From positions 5,462,501 to 5,526,500 of the forward strand of contig JACCIC010000014.1 in NCBI GenBank assembly GCA_018907035.1: a stretch of DNA of 64,000 nucleotides. The letters run 5' to 3'. The translations under genes were made by a program, and so were the position numbers. Position 1 is the first letter of the stretch, and each line of letters opens with the position of its first letter. The notes under the pieces are model-generated. The model was not told where the DNA came from. It did not search any database and saw only the letters and a program-made list of their open reading frames with translations. Positions 1-12,869 of this stretch are shown one piece after another. This DNA comes from Sycobia sp. Sy_11 (taxonomy: Eukaryota; Arthropoda; Insecta; Hymenoptera; Epichrysomallidae).

Positions 1-1578
1 AAATATTAGAAATGATGTTGGATAAAATTTTGTATTAAATTAATAAATATTTTTATCGGTCTTACAGACTTTAATATAATATATTATACTGAAATAATGA
101 CAGTCAAACTGTCCTTGTTGATGATGACCCCCGAAGTATCTGAAATAAAACTTACTACTACAAATAAATTAGATTAAAAATTAGAATTTCATATCTATTT
201 TCTTTTTTTTCTTTCTTATCTATTTTCTTATCTTATCTAATTTCATATCTATTTTCTTTCTTCGTATTTTCTTTCTTTTTTATTACCTTCTGAGTTCTCC
301 GTTTATTTAATCTCCATAGGTTTAGTCTAGGTAAAACTTCCTTCTTCTTTCAGAACCGAAGCCATAATGATTTTTTAGAAAATATTAAAATTTCTATTTT
401 CGAAAGAAAAATTGAGATCTGCAAAATTTTTAGGATTGAGCAATTAAAAATTAAAACGTATAAAACTAAAGTATATAAATTTTAAAAAATTATAGAAAAT
501 AAATCAGGACAAGCATAAATGTAACACTGTGTGTTATAATGATTTTTCTTCGCGGAATCGGGAATGCGGAATCGAGGAGTACCGGATTCTGCGAAATTTG
601 AAAAGTTCAAACAGAACTCTGCCGAAAAAATTATAAACAATATAAACGAGCCAACAGAAAATGAGCGCGAAATATTTTGCATAACTATAGAAGAAAAACG
701 TCGACAGGATTCAGCCGTCTGGTATTGATTACCTACCGATGATAACTTCGGGTTCATGCACGAAAAAATTGCGTCTCGCCATCTGATGGCAAGTGGCGTT
801 AATAATAAGTGTCTCGAATTATCATGTTTGTATTGAGAACGTTTTATTTACGGATTCAACATTATTACAATAGTATCTACCTCGTAAGTTATCTGACTAT
901 ATGAGCTTTTCAAATTAAACAATTTTATTCGATTATCAATTGAATTTATGAAGAGGGATGAGTAATGGTGCACGGAACAATGAATGGACTAAGGTAGCTC
1001 ATGATTCCTGTACACGTTACGTGCCAGCAACTTTTAGCGTGTGCAGAAAAGCTCCACGGTAAAGGAAACATCGTGAAATTTTGAAAACTATGAGAATAAC
1101 AATGAATCGGATTCACTTATCACATCTCGACAGCTGAGAGTAACAGTAGTTCAATTTAATTACCTTCATAACATCATTCGACATCAACATTTACAATAAA
1201 ATTTTAACTTAAATTTACTAAGGAATTCGTTCTCATTTTAAAAATTTGATAATATTACATTCATTCGCGGATTGAGCTCGTGTTGCTGTGTTTAATTTGG
1301 AATTCTATATTATTGAAAAATTGAATCGTATTATTACAACGATTCAATTAGGTTAATGTTACTTTCAGGTCCTAATTTGAGAATTATTACATGTTCACGA
1401 AAATTAGGACGGAAAACTTTCGTACTCAAAAAATTTATCAAAATGTTTTAAAAGCCAGAGTTTATAATATAGATTGACATTCGCAAATTCCTCGTTGGCG
1501 TTTAATTTATTGCGTTTATAGTGCAGTGATTACTTTATAGCTCCGTGACCACTGGCCTTAGAATCCCAACATTATTTC
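1..1578. other. Left edge, AT-rich, no gene recognised
   Basis: Apart from the MITE-arm-like repeat at 34-115 and TTTCTTT/TATCTATTTTC repeats at about 195-275, nothing is recognised. A 91-codon minus-strand ORF at 482-757 has no known motif. Confidence 0.5.
34..115 (+). repeat. Divergent single arm of the 14.5-kb MITE family
   Basis: The stretch matches the left arm of the foldback at 14,521-14,598 through TTAATAAATATTTTTATCG, TCTTACAG, the AT core and ATAATGACAGTCA. No inverted second arm follows, so this is a truncated or decayed copy in the first 130 bases of the window. Confidence 0.65.
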
Positions 1579-1691
1579 CTACATCCTATATATATACATA
1601 TATACATATATACATATATATGTGTGTTCAGTAAATTTCGCAACAGCGCGTACATAGCATGCTTGCTCGTCCCTCCTCGATCGAATGGAGA

Positions 1692-1716
1692 TACAGAGAG
1701 GAAGAGAGACAGAGAG

Positions 1717-1756
<40 letters not shown>

Positions 1757-2200
1757 GGAGAGAGAGAGAGCTCGCGATCGTTTCGAATCGTGTTAGTACG
1801 GAAGTTGCCTATAGCCGCTTGGCTTGCTGGATTCATCCCGTGAGCGGAATGGGGTGGGAGGGATGCAGCCACCGCCGCCGGGATATCTGGATTTGCGGCC
1901 ACCGCGCCCGCCGTACCGCCGCCGCCGCCGGCGAGAGCTCGAAACTTGGGGAAATGCTAAGTGCATCCGGGAATTTCTGTTTACCGCGATGCTTTAATTA
2001 GGTATATTTCCGCGGGTTGCGCGTTAGGTGGAGGGGGCGGAATTTAATTGGTTTATAAATGACGAGGGTGGGGGGGGGAGGTGGCGGGAGCGGAGAGGTT
2101 GGGACGACCAGGAGGGATTTACGATTAATTCTCCTTGGTGCGAAGAAAATGCTTCGCGGATTTTCACGCTCGGTTCGCCCGGATTAATTAATGCCAGCTA
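1692..2200. other. (GA)n array followed by a GC-rich patch
   Basis: A degenerate (GA)n run at 1,692-1,771 is followed by a CCG/CGG-rich patch at about 1,850-1,945. A 44-codon plus-strand reading at 1,863-1,997 begins MQPPPPGYLDLRPPRPPYR, but it is largely a translation of CCG/CGC repeats, and I do not call it a gene. Confidence 0.5.
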
Positions 2201-2257
2201 TTAGATTTTGACGAAGTTGTTGTCCGAATTCTCTGATGAATAAATTTGTTTAGTAAG

Positions 2258-2377
<120 letters not shown>

Positions 2378-3335
2378 AACCTAAATTTTCAATTAGATTT
2401 GTTTATATGATTCTGACGGTTTGAATATTCTGAAAGATTTACAAAATGTTTCATATAAAATTATGCATTTATAACAGTCAGTCGCATTATTGATTATTAT
2501 AGTTTTTTCTTAAATCGTGGAATTCAAGGGAAAATGTTAACTAATTTTTTCTAATGTTAAGAATAAGTATTATATCGTTTATTATATATATGAAGTAATC
2601 ATATCAAAGATAATATATAATTTGAAAAATTTTTGGACCAATATTATATATTGCAGAGTCTGATCTGTGGAATAATTATACTTTTTTAAGTTGGAAAGAC
2701 TGTATACTGCACTAGTATACACGAGTATAATCGGTTTGGACTACTTCAATGTTCTACCACCAGATGGACAATGACTAGGTATCAAACAGTTATGCATGAA
2801 AAGTAATTGAAATACAATGAACTCAAAAATTAATGTTTGTAAATTTATGTGATCGATTTTGGCAATGAATAAAAATTTAAATTCGCTGTATTAATAGAAA
2901 AAATATTGTCTTTCAGTCAGTTCTAAGTTTCTTGTTGAAAACGCAATAGTGAATTTTATGTCGTTTAAAAATTAACGATTATGAGATAAAATAGAAATCC
3001 GATTCGTATTGTGCAAAGCAATAAACACACCAAGTAGAGGCAATGAAAAAAAAAAACAAGTTAAATAACTTTCAAATAAAAGCGTAATTTCGTTTTCATC
3101 GTGTCGCATAACGTCTGTATCACTTGGAAAATTATAGTTATCTATAACGCAATGCCATTTACAGTGCGGATAAGCCCGGTAAATTTCGATGCATAATTTA
3201 ATCTATGTTTAAGCAACAATGATTTGGCCATCCAACCGAGTAAGCATAATTATTATTATCGATCAAATCGATACTGATACATACTAAACCGAAATGACAT
3301 ATCAAATGGTAATTACACTATTCTGTCTCTTTATG
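2378..3335. other. AT-rich DNA, no gene recognised
   Basis: No exon, RNA gene or repeat family recognised in this 1-kb stretch. Confidence 0.5.
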
Positions 3336-3342
3336 CACACAC

Positions 3343-3392
<50 letters not shown>
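3336..3392. repeat. (CA)n microsatellite with an internal (GC)n block
   Basis: CA repeats interrupted by GCGCGCGC at about 3,351-3,358. Confidence 0.95.
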
Positions 3393-3395
<3 letters not shown>

Positions 3396-4159
3396 ATTAA
3401 TTTATGTTCTCATTGCACACAAACGGAATTGCCGCTGAACTCGTTCTAACCTGTATATTTATATGCATGAGATTCAATTAATTAATTACACCGGGAATAT
3501 AGCGCGCGCTGAGGATCTTTGATTATTCAACGTTGACGAGCATGAATTTCGATGGGGATCATCGTCGTAAAATCGATTCGATTGGCCAGTTTTTTTTTCG
3601 CTTAATGCCATACAGTCCCGCCAATATCCATAAATACACATTGAAATTCGCGTTCAATATGTTCAAAATTTGGCAATTGCAATTACATGATTACGGCGTT
3701 AAATGAATCCAGATTAAAACGCGCGTGTACATTTGCACATCAATATTATTAATTGTGAAATTTATTTGTCAGAATAACCGGAGATATACGCGTTTAGATC
3801 CAGGAAACATTTACGCGTCACTTTAGCAAATTTCGCGTTTTTCACGATACGTCGAAAATTCGCCCGTGTTTCTTTGTCCGACGAGCTTTATTACGACGTT
3901 TCTAAATAATAATTTGCATTTTGCAAAGCATTTATTGAATTCTCGAATCAATTGATTATAACCGTAAAATTATTCTTCGACGAAGGATCGAATAGAAAAT
4001 TCTTTGACTTTTATTTCGCTCTGCGAATCACCCCCCCCCCCCTACGTAATTATAATACCGCACAACTTATTGTAAGAAAATTCACAATAGGTTTGCGTGC
4101 TCAATGCCCGAGCGTGCTTATAATATCGCAGTAAAAAAAACAAACATTTCTTTATCCCT

Positions 4160-4162
<3 letters not shown>

Positions 4163-4225
<63 letters not shown>
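4163..4225. repeat. (TA)n microsatellite
   Basis: About 31 TA repeats, followed 40 bases on by a (GA)n run at 4,264-4,291. Confidence 0.95.
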
Positions 4226-4226
<1 letters not shown>

Positions 4227-4379
4227 TTGTACACTCAGTCTTGGAAATTATAACAAGAAACAAAGAGAGAAAGAGAGAGAGAGAGAGAGATATGTAAAGA
4301 GGCAGAGACGCATTGCCAACACGAAAGCTCCAGCAATAATGAGTTATACTTAAAATAATGATTAATGAAAAAGGCCAAC

Positions 4380-4464
4380 GCGGGCTCCGCGCGAAAGTCT
4401 CGCGAGCGTCGTGGCGTTTGCCATCGGTGAACGCGCCTCATTAGCGCTGTGATATGTGTATATA

Positions 4465-4513
<49 letters not shown>

Positions 4514-5430
4514 AGACTTCGAAAATCATAACAAGATTTGATTAATTACACGGGCTCCCTCCAATCCCCCGCCTCACCTCGTCCACCTCAACCGGCGGAA
4601 TTCCATTAAACCGAACGGTGCGCAGGAGCGAGAATGGCCGGAGAGGCCGTAGAGGGGGTGAGGGGATGAAGGGGGAGGAGGAGGAGGAGGAGGATGAGGA
4701 GTAGAAAAAAGCTTACACAATGCAGCTCGCGCGCGTATGCGCGCGTCATAAAGAGCGCGCTTATTGTGCAACGACGTGAATCGCGCGTATGTACGCGTAC
4801 ACGTGTATGTAAATGTATGTGCCTGAAGCACGCAGCCGCGCGTGTGCTCGAGGAGGGGGGGGGCGGTGGAGAGACGGAGAGGTGCCATTAACACCTCCCG
4901 ACGAGAGAGAGAGAGAGAGCGAGAGAGAGAGGGGGGGGCGAGCAAGAGCTCGCAGTGCACTTCAAACAAATTAAGCGCCGCTCGCTCCATAATTGCACCG
5001 GGGTGTGTACGTACGTACCGAGCGAGCGCGCGCTCTCCGCAGCCTCTTCCACGCGTACGCGTATATACGCGCACATAGACTGAAGGAGGAGATCGCGTGC
5101 GATATAGAGACCAGCTCCAGTCTCCCTTCCACCCTCCCGCCCCCCGTTCCAGCCCCTTGATAACGCGCCGCGTGATGAATAAGTGGCGTCGCGGGGCGTT
5201 AACGCGTCTGCCCTCCCCCCTTCTCCCGCCGCACATACGCGCGCGCGCGCGCGCCACTCTGTCATTCCCTCGGTCGGAAGGACGCGGCGCGCTGTCGTCA
5301 CGGAGAAGCCGGAGACGGAGGAGAAGTTAAGACATCATTTCTTCGATCCCCTCTTGCGTTCGGCGCGTTTCGAAGCCGAAGATTCCGCGTGTATAGTTGC
5401 GATTGCGATTGCGTGTATATCTGCGATGTA
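4380..5430. other. GC-rich island with (TA)n, (GGA)n, (GA)n and (GC)n
   Basis: Includes (TA)n at about 4,455-4,511, a GGA run at 4,675-4,700, (GA)n at 4,896-4,930 and (GC)n at 5,239-5,254. Many overlapping ORFs (up to 227 codons at 4,574-5,257 minus) are arginine, serine and proline-rich translations of these repeats. No exon is supported. Confidence 0.55.
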
Positions 5431-7243
5431 ATTGGGAAAAGATTTTTTTTTCTTCAAAATTCTTTGCCCATTGTTAGAAAAAGGGGACGACTGAGGAAGT
5501 GTCAAGAAAATAAAACTGTAAAATTTTTGCCATTAATTTTCCGCCAACGGGATCTGTTTGATAAAATTATTCGTCGCTCCCTTGCTTTCCGCGAAAGCAG
5601 CGTGTCAAGCCAAATTACTGCACCCCCCCCCCGCTCCTCAACGGTCCTGAAAAGGGATAAATTATGAACGCGTAAAAATGCGACAAGGTAGATAATTTGC
5701 CGCTCGTTAATCCTCGCAGGCGCCCTTCAACAAAAAAAAAAAAGTCTATATGTCATAGGGGTTGAAAACTGATAACGCCCGTGAATTAAAAAGAAAAAAT
5801 AAATAAAAAAAAAACAAAAAAGAACCTCGGAGGCACAATTTGCGATCGACTGTCCGCCGACGAAAGCCGCCAATAAAAACATTTTTCACGCTGTATATAT
5901 CCGTCGTTCTTATTGTTTTTTTTGTTTTTGTTTGTTTGATCATAAGCGCCGTCAACGACTCTCGAACCGGCTCTCTCGGAGAGCCATGAAAAGTGAAGTT
6001 CCGAGAGGGAGGATTACGCTGTTTATATATTCACAATCGCGCTGGTTATATATATATATATATCCGAGGTAAATTATTTTATACGCGAACCATCAAATTT
6101 TACGGCCGAAATATAATAAATCCTCTGCAATAATTTATTTTCTTTATTGAATATAGAAGGTGGCCGACGGAGGGGGAGAGCGAACGACGTTCGCTATTTT
6201 CCGCGCGCGCGCGCGTATATAATTATTACCTTTCGTAATGGCACCGGCGTAAGATACGCAAATAGATTTCTGATCGGAGGGCGCTAAAGCTTAAATTTAC
6301 GCCCACGAATCGCGTGAGCTATATTTGCGTATTCTCGCCCGAAGCGACGAAAAAGACCATTAGCGCTTGGTCGAATTGATCGTAGGAGAGCGTATTATTG
6401 CACGCTCGCGCTTGTTCGAGCTGGCCGTTACTTTTCTAACAATCGTACGTTTCCGATTATTAGAATGTAATGTCATAATAGAAAAGTAAAACGATAAAGC
6501 TAGTTATGAGTCAACCGACTAAAATTATAAATTAATTATAAACTAATAAATGCTATCTACTGTCGAAGGATGCGAAGATGGCAATTGATCTAGTTCGATT
6601 TTCTCTTGAAACGCGAGACGAGTAAAACTCAGAGCCAAATTATAGATTCTTTTTTTATGCGTACATGATGAATTTTATTTTATATGATTACTCGTAAATG
6701 TCGCTTCTTAAAAAAACATACCACCGTTAATATTAAATTATTCAATAAATTAAATTACTAAATCAATAATTGTTAATCGTGCATCTAATCAATTGACTTT
6801 AAAAATGTCCTATATAATAATTAAATAGAAATCATTCTGAACTCAGATTTATCAAGTTTCCCAATTGTACAATACATTAACATACTAATTTTAAGCATTA
6901 TAGGCTTTCGATTCGTGAATTGTTGCAGCGAAAAAGTGTTACTATTATAACAGTGTACTATTGCACATATTTTTATCATGCAGGCAAGTTATATAAATTT
7001 TAGGCTCAATTTTGCATCAACCGTAAATTAATTTCATATCAATCTCGAGCTTCTTTTCGACGCTTAACTGAAAGAAATTCCCCTCCGATTAAACTTTGTT
7101 TTAATTAACAAAAAAAGAAAAATAATAAATAAAAAATCACCACTCGCAATGCAGATACTATTGACTTTGGAGGATATAAAAATCGTTTCGAAAATCGTGC
7201 AATATTCAGAAAAAGATTAAACGCACATCGCGTTCGTAATGCA

Positions 7244-7247
<4 letters not shown>
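5431..7247. other. AT-rich DNA, no gene recognised
   Basis: Mixed sequence with short TA and poly(A) runs; no coding exon, RNA gene or transposon was recognised. Confidence 0.5.
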
Positions 7248-7298
<51 letters not shown>

Positions 7299-7347
7299 TT
7301 ACACTAGGCTACCTTTCAATAATAGGCCAATAAATTCTGTCTGTGAA

Positions 7348-7410
<63 letters not shown>

Positions 7411-7548
7411 ACTTGTTAAATCGCCAATGCAAATAAACCGTTGAATCGACCAGCGAGGCCCGCCCGTTAAAATAAACGCGCTCGAGCGTATTATGCCGAA
7501 TTTCATTTTCGGGAACAAAAATATGGATGTTTCGCCGGATTAAATCCA

Positions 7549-7602
<54 letters not shown>

Positions 7603-7723
7603 TGCTCCAGAGCAGTGGTAGTAGAGGAAGGTGGAGAGGTCGAACAATATTGCTTCAAAATATAAATCGTTTCGTAACTATAGAGAGTTTATATATTCGT
7701 TCTCTCAGTCGAATGAATCTGTG

Positions 7724-7771
<48 letters not shown>

Positions 7772-7897
7772 AACGGAGAGCGTTAATTTTGACGCATTTA
7801 TATTAACGATGAAATAGCGCCAGGAAATTCGATTATAAGCAGGAAATCGCATTACTGGTTTTCGCGCAATTATAAATCACACCCGTATCACGTGGAT

Positions 7898-7962
<65 letters not shown>
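7248..7962. repeat. Microsatellite cluster: four (TA)n arrays and one (TG)n array
   Basis: TA runs at about 7,248-7,296, 7,354-7,407, 7,552-7,599 and 7,726-7,764, then a TG run of about 30 units at 7,902-7,962. They lie within 715 bases and are separated by unique sequence of 60-150 bases. Confidence 0.95.
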
Positions 7963-7964
<2 letters not shown>

Positions 7965-9264
7965 CTGCAATTCTTATATATATTCAGTTATAAATTTCAG
8001 CCAAATCGATACATACCGACGAGGATAAAATTTAATTATCGTTCTCGCGCATCTATATTAAGCCTGTTGTTTTTTCATTCTATTTTTTTCCTTATCCAGT
8101 ATCAGTAAAATTCTACGATATCGATGGATCGGAATTTCGTCTCACAACTAGTCAAAAAAATGGCTTCTGTTTAGAACAGACGGAGATTCGTTAAAGTAAA
8201 ATGAAAATCCTGTTTGCAAGTCGCATTTGTTAATTTGCTTACCTTAATTCAAGGGCAATGGAATCGTATCTGACAGGCATCCCATTGTGTTATTAAGTAT
8301 GCGTTCCAAGTAATAGATTCCTTTTGTAAATTAACTGAGAATTAATGACGAAGGGCTTAAAATTTTTCCATTAGATAGCACAGGGATAACTGATTTTGAA
8401 TTATGACACGATATGTAGATGAAGAAATTTTGAGATTCAGAACGTTTGGGTATGTATCGAGTCTCTCGGTAGAAAAAATTAAAGTTATGTTTTAAAATGT
8501 AACTTGAAATCCATCGATTGCAAAGGTAGGGGGGGTCTCTCCCGGATTGGCCATAAACAGTCGCTTTTGGTTAGATTTGAAATCGCGTGAAACCGAATCT
8601 GCCAATAAAAATGCTCGGTCGCTTAAAGTTTTCCAGATATCCTATACTAAACGTGCAAGACAAAAAACTCTATTCTAACGCATATACGAGATTATAGGTA
8701 TATAAAGCTCTAAAGGGATGCCTTTTAATTTTTTTGTTTTTTTAACAAAAATCAACTTTCTCGTATTCGGATATTTTCATTTTTCACCGATGGCAATTTG
8801 GAATTGGACGCTTAAGCTGCTTACGCGTGCTCGTTCGAAGCTTGCCAATCGAGGACGTTCGTGTATTTCTGCAAAGCCACGAATCTGAAATCAACTGATA
8901 ATATCTGAATATAATCTGAATAATAATCGGAAATCAATCCAAACCTACGATACCTAAACAATTGTTTTTGAAAAAAGTCCATGGATCAATGGATATTAAT
9001 TATCGAAATAAATTAGCCAACTTCGCTGGGAACTCTATAGACGTGTGACGAATCGACTCGCTTCGCAATCGAGCACCGATTCTATAAAATCTCAAATGTA
9101 CGTAAACAGTGCGCGTATTTGGTTTCGTCGATATACAGACTCAATGCGAGAGAGTGATTTCTGCGTTATAAGTTGCACCAACGTACGTATGTTAAGAAGC
9201 GATAATCCTATCGTCGTCCCGTCCGTTCTCAATTAACGCAGCAACTTAGATGAAATTTAAGAAA

Positions 9265-9297
<33 letters not shown>

Positions 9298-9400
9298 CTT
9301 CGTTAAAAATCCATTCAATCGGCGTCCCTTCGAATACGTCGATTTAAATCTTGTTTACGGCGCGCTTAACAAACGCTTCCACTTCCGATCGTAATTATCT
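7963..9400. other. AT-rich DNA, no gene recognised
   Basis: Ends with a poly(A) run of about 27 bases at 9,260-9,290. No gene or repeat family was recognised. Confidence 0.5.
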
Positions 9401-9844
9401 CTCTGGGCGCGAGGCCTGCTCTTATTTATGCGATAAACATTATACGATTAAAGTCCGGTCGGCACTCGTCGAGCCTCCCCCCCCCCCACACCCCTCCGCG
9501 CCCGGATTACGACGTGCTCGCGGCCGAAAACAATTAAAAAAGAAGGAAAGGGAGAGAGGCAGTATAATAAAAGAACTCGCGAGCGCGCGCGCGCGATTTC
9601 AGGCGATTACCCTTGAAATTCCGCCGGAAGGCAGAGGCGGCCCGGGCAATTAAATCGGCCCGCGCCCGGCCGAAACCTCGTCCGAGCGCCCGCTCGCGCG
9701 CCCTCTTATTATTACGTGGCATCATCGTCCGTTATCTCTCGCGCCAGCGGAGTGTGAGGGGGTCAGGGGAGGGGGCGTCGAGAGCACTTAGGGCCAATGC
9801 CTGTTATTATATGGGGCGATATCGAACGCGGCTTATACGTGTAC

Positions 9845-9895
<51 letters not shown>

Positions 9896-9973
9896 CTCCC
9901 ACCCCGTCCTACCGTCCCGTTTACGACGACGCTTATAATATACAATATTGCAGTCGCGCGCTCGGGGGCGTAA

Positions 9974-10029
<56 letters not shown>

Positions 10030-10400
10030 GTAACGTACCCTTCGTGTTTTCCTTGGCCACGTGAAACCCGGCTCGACGTGACGTTTAGGGGTGGAAAGGG
10101 TGGTTCTGTAATTTTAATAAAACGAAAGGGGGATTTTTTCTTTTCATTGATGGGAGAGAGAGAGAGCGAGAGAGAGAGACAGGGGGCGGAGGAGAAGGCG
10201 GTGGGTATAGAGTTCGAGCCTTTGCACGATTGCTTCGAGCGCGGATGCGAGGGATACGTCGTAAATGCGCGCAGCATCGCGGGATATTACACGTATCGAA
10301 TTTCATCGGTTGCTGCTGCTCGAACCTTAGCCGGACTCGCCCTCCCCCGCCCCCTTACGGACCGTGAAAATTTCCTTTAAACGGGCCGTAAAGAGCACTT
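9400..10400. other. GC-rich island with two (TA)n arrays
   Basis: GC-rich DNA with (TA)n at 9,846-9,893 and 9,977-10,028 and a short (GA)n near 10,155-10,180. The 255-codon plus-strand ORF at 9,613-10,380 passes through both TA arrays as Tyr-Ile runs and has no domain, so I do not accept it as a gene. Confidence 0.55.
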
Positions 10401-12461
10401 GGCGCTTTATACAGCCATAAAAGTCTGAAGTTCCATCGGTTCTTGCGAGTAAGTTCAAGCTGTTATTGCTTAATTAGTTTTTTTTTTTTTTTTAATAAAA
10501 TAGAAATGGGACTATTTTCCGTCTGTCTCTTATTCCAGTGCATATCAACGGACAGACATTTACTATGCCCCTTGATTCTTATACTTTAATACACAAAATT
10601 ATGGCATGGAACAAAGAAGTGAAGATATTTTTATGCGTCTTAATGTCAATATAGCTCTGAAGATGTAGGTATAATAAGATGCTTTTCTGTAGATATACGA
10701 CGCGACGTTGCTAATTCGGCTACGTGGAGGACCAACGATTACAGTCGGTGGAGGCAAAAGTCGTCGTGGATAATGTTTAACTTACCTCCTAGGAATGATT
10801 CGCTTACTCGAGTAGATAACAGATAATAATATTTTATAATATAATATAATAATTAACATAGGAGATTAACTAAATAGGCATAATTAAAATATCTTCCGTC
10901 TGTTCTCAGGTACTGCAAGAAGAACGAGAAATACAGTTCTGATTATCTCGTTGTGTGTGTGTGTGTGTGTGTTTGCATGTAAGTATGTATGTACGTATGT
11001 ATGTATGTATGTATGTATGTATGTATGTATGTATATAAATTTGTTTTTAAATAAATAACGTTACACTCCTAATTGTCAAATTCAAGTGTAATAATGAAAC
11101 AATCAAAGATTGAAAAATTACAATATTGTAGAATTGATAAAGGTGGATAGGTGATAATGAGCATAAAATAAAATGATTAAAAATCTATTTTCTTAAATTA
11201 CGAAAATCGCAAAAGATCGCATGTGCACATTGCAGAAACTCTCAAAACACTTATCTCCATCGCGCCTTGCGTTCGACTCTTGACATCCCCGGCTGCATTC
11301 TCTTTCTTTCTCTAACCTTCCTTTAAAGCCTAATCATATCTCAAGATCCCGTTCGATCCCGCTCTATACGGGCGCCGACCCGCAGTACCGGCATATTTGA
11401 AACCATCGCTCCTCGGATTCTCGCTTGAACTTTTCGTACCCGTCACCGCAAACGATAAGAAATTTATCGAAAAATAATAAGAGGCTAGACTACGTAAACG
11501 CACGGCGTTAATTCGTTCACATTATGTACTTTCGCTCGGGTACGTATATCGCAATTCTGCAATAATAAAAACTGCTGGGTACGACTGTATGTGACGTCCC
11601 TATTTCGCCCCTATTTTTGGCCTAATCCTTACGACCAAAAGCCAAGGTTGTGGGGCCGGTGTATGGCTTACACGTTAATTGCGCATAAGATGCACAATCC
11701 TACTGCCCAGCTATCTCCGCGATATTAAATGACACGAAGAAAAATTTAGTTCACGAATAAATTAGGATGATTAATGGGAAATAACAGGGTGGCTTACAGG
11801 AAAGAATCATACAGGTGCACTATTCCGTTGCGTGGCTCTCTCCGTTATTTGTAGAATGCAAAGAAGCGAGGATTAATTGAAAAATTTTGATTATAACTTA
11901 CTTTTATTTATTTGCTCCTATATAGTACAGCGCAACCAGCCGAAGACTTTATTATTAATCGTGCTATGAATCGCGTAAAAGAGGTAAAAAATTACGAACT
12001 TAAACTAACCTAAAACCTAAAGCAACCTAGACCCTAAGCCGAGAGTAAGCAATAAATAATAAAAATTTATTTCTTATAAACGCATTCAGCTGCGTTTAAT
12101 TTCTTCTTCAATTTTCGTGTTTCCTTTTTTTTTTTAATAAATGAATCACAATTTCAAACGTTTCTGAACGCAACCGTCTCATATATTTTTATTTTGTTGT
12201 TTGTATTTTATCCTTTCTTTTCAAGTTCATGTCGACGTAATTCAAATTTTAAAATATTTCTGTTTTTCAGAACTGGAATTATATTAAAAGAACTTATAAT
12301 TTAAAGGAAAATCTACCGTATAATAAATCCTTATTTTGGAAAGTAATAATAACGAGCACAAGAGTATGTATTGGTAGTGCTCAGTCATACGATCATAAAA
12401 AAGAATATATTCTTATCATTATATATATATATTGTACACAGCAATATAAGATACAAGTAAT
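10401..12461. other. Intergenic DNA 3' of the esterase array, no gene recognised
   Basis: Mixed AT-rich DNA. The only clear structure is the GT/GTAT array near 10.95-11.04 kb. Confidence 0.5.
10953..11036. repeat. Compound (GT)n(GTAT)n microsatellite
   Basis: About 9 GT repeats, then after a short break about 14 GTAT units, one of them GTAC. Confidence 0.9.
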
Positions 12462-12474
12462 TCTATAGATATAC

Positions 12475-12480
12475 TTTATT
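12475..12480 (-). promoter_or_regulatory. Possible polyadenylation signal of carboxylesterase A
   Basis: AATAAA on the minus strand about 390 bases past the stop of gene A. If used, the 3' untranslated region would contain the 36-base tandem duplication at 12,662-12,726. Position-based support only. Confidence 0.3.
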
Positions 12481-12661
12481 TACAATTTGTTCCAATAAGC
12501 ATCTTAGTCTCAGGAATAACATCCGAATTTTTTTCTGTGAAGTGTGGAAAGACCTATAGCCAAACTCACCGAGGTTACTACCGATTACGCAAACCCATCT
12601 CGGAGTTGACGTTACTCGTCGTGTCATAGGTTGTGGTACCGAAATGTTACCTCCACGCGTG

Positions 12662-12726
12662 TGCGTTTCAAGTTGTTCGTATGCACCGAGGGCCATTTGC
12701 GTTTCAAGTTGTTCGTATGCACCGAG
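12662..12726. repeat. 36-base period tandem duplication downstream of gene A
   Basis: A 29-base block beginning TGCGTTTCAAGTTG occurs at 12,662-12,690 and again, base for base, at 12,698-12,726, separated by 7 bases. It lies 3' of carboxylesterase A and perhaps within its 3' UTR. Because the period is a multiple of three, it gives a duplicated GAYEQLET peptide in a minus-strand ORF, which I do not consider a gene. Confidence 0.85.
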
Positions 12727-12869
12727 CAATCGGCAAAGTTAGATCATTGAAGCGTACGGTAAGCGATTCAAGTTTTTTCTGTGACGAAGACTGCAACACG
12801 ATATTAAGCTATCATTATCCAAAAATCTGGCTCTGTCACTCCATCGAAGCGTCGGTGTCACTGACGCGG

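Noticed and set aside
1863..1997. 44-residue reading beginning MQPPPPGYLDLRPPRPPYR
   Set aside because: Short and mostly a translation of a CCG/CGC run; no homology or splice evidence visible.
4574..5257. 227-codon minus-strand ORF
   Set aside because: GC-rich, repeat-driven composition and several overlapping ORFs in other frames; no motif.
9613..10380. 255-codon plus-strand ORF
   Set aside because: It is held open by two (TA)n arrays read as Tyr-Ile and by arginine-rich GC sequence; no domain, no splice support, and long ORFs overlap it on the other strand.
12003..12042. CCTAA-like units resembling the insect telomere repeat
   Set aside because: Only a few degenerate units with irregular spacing; not an array.
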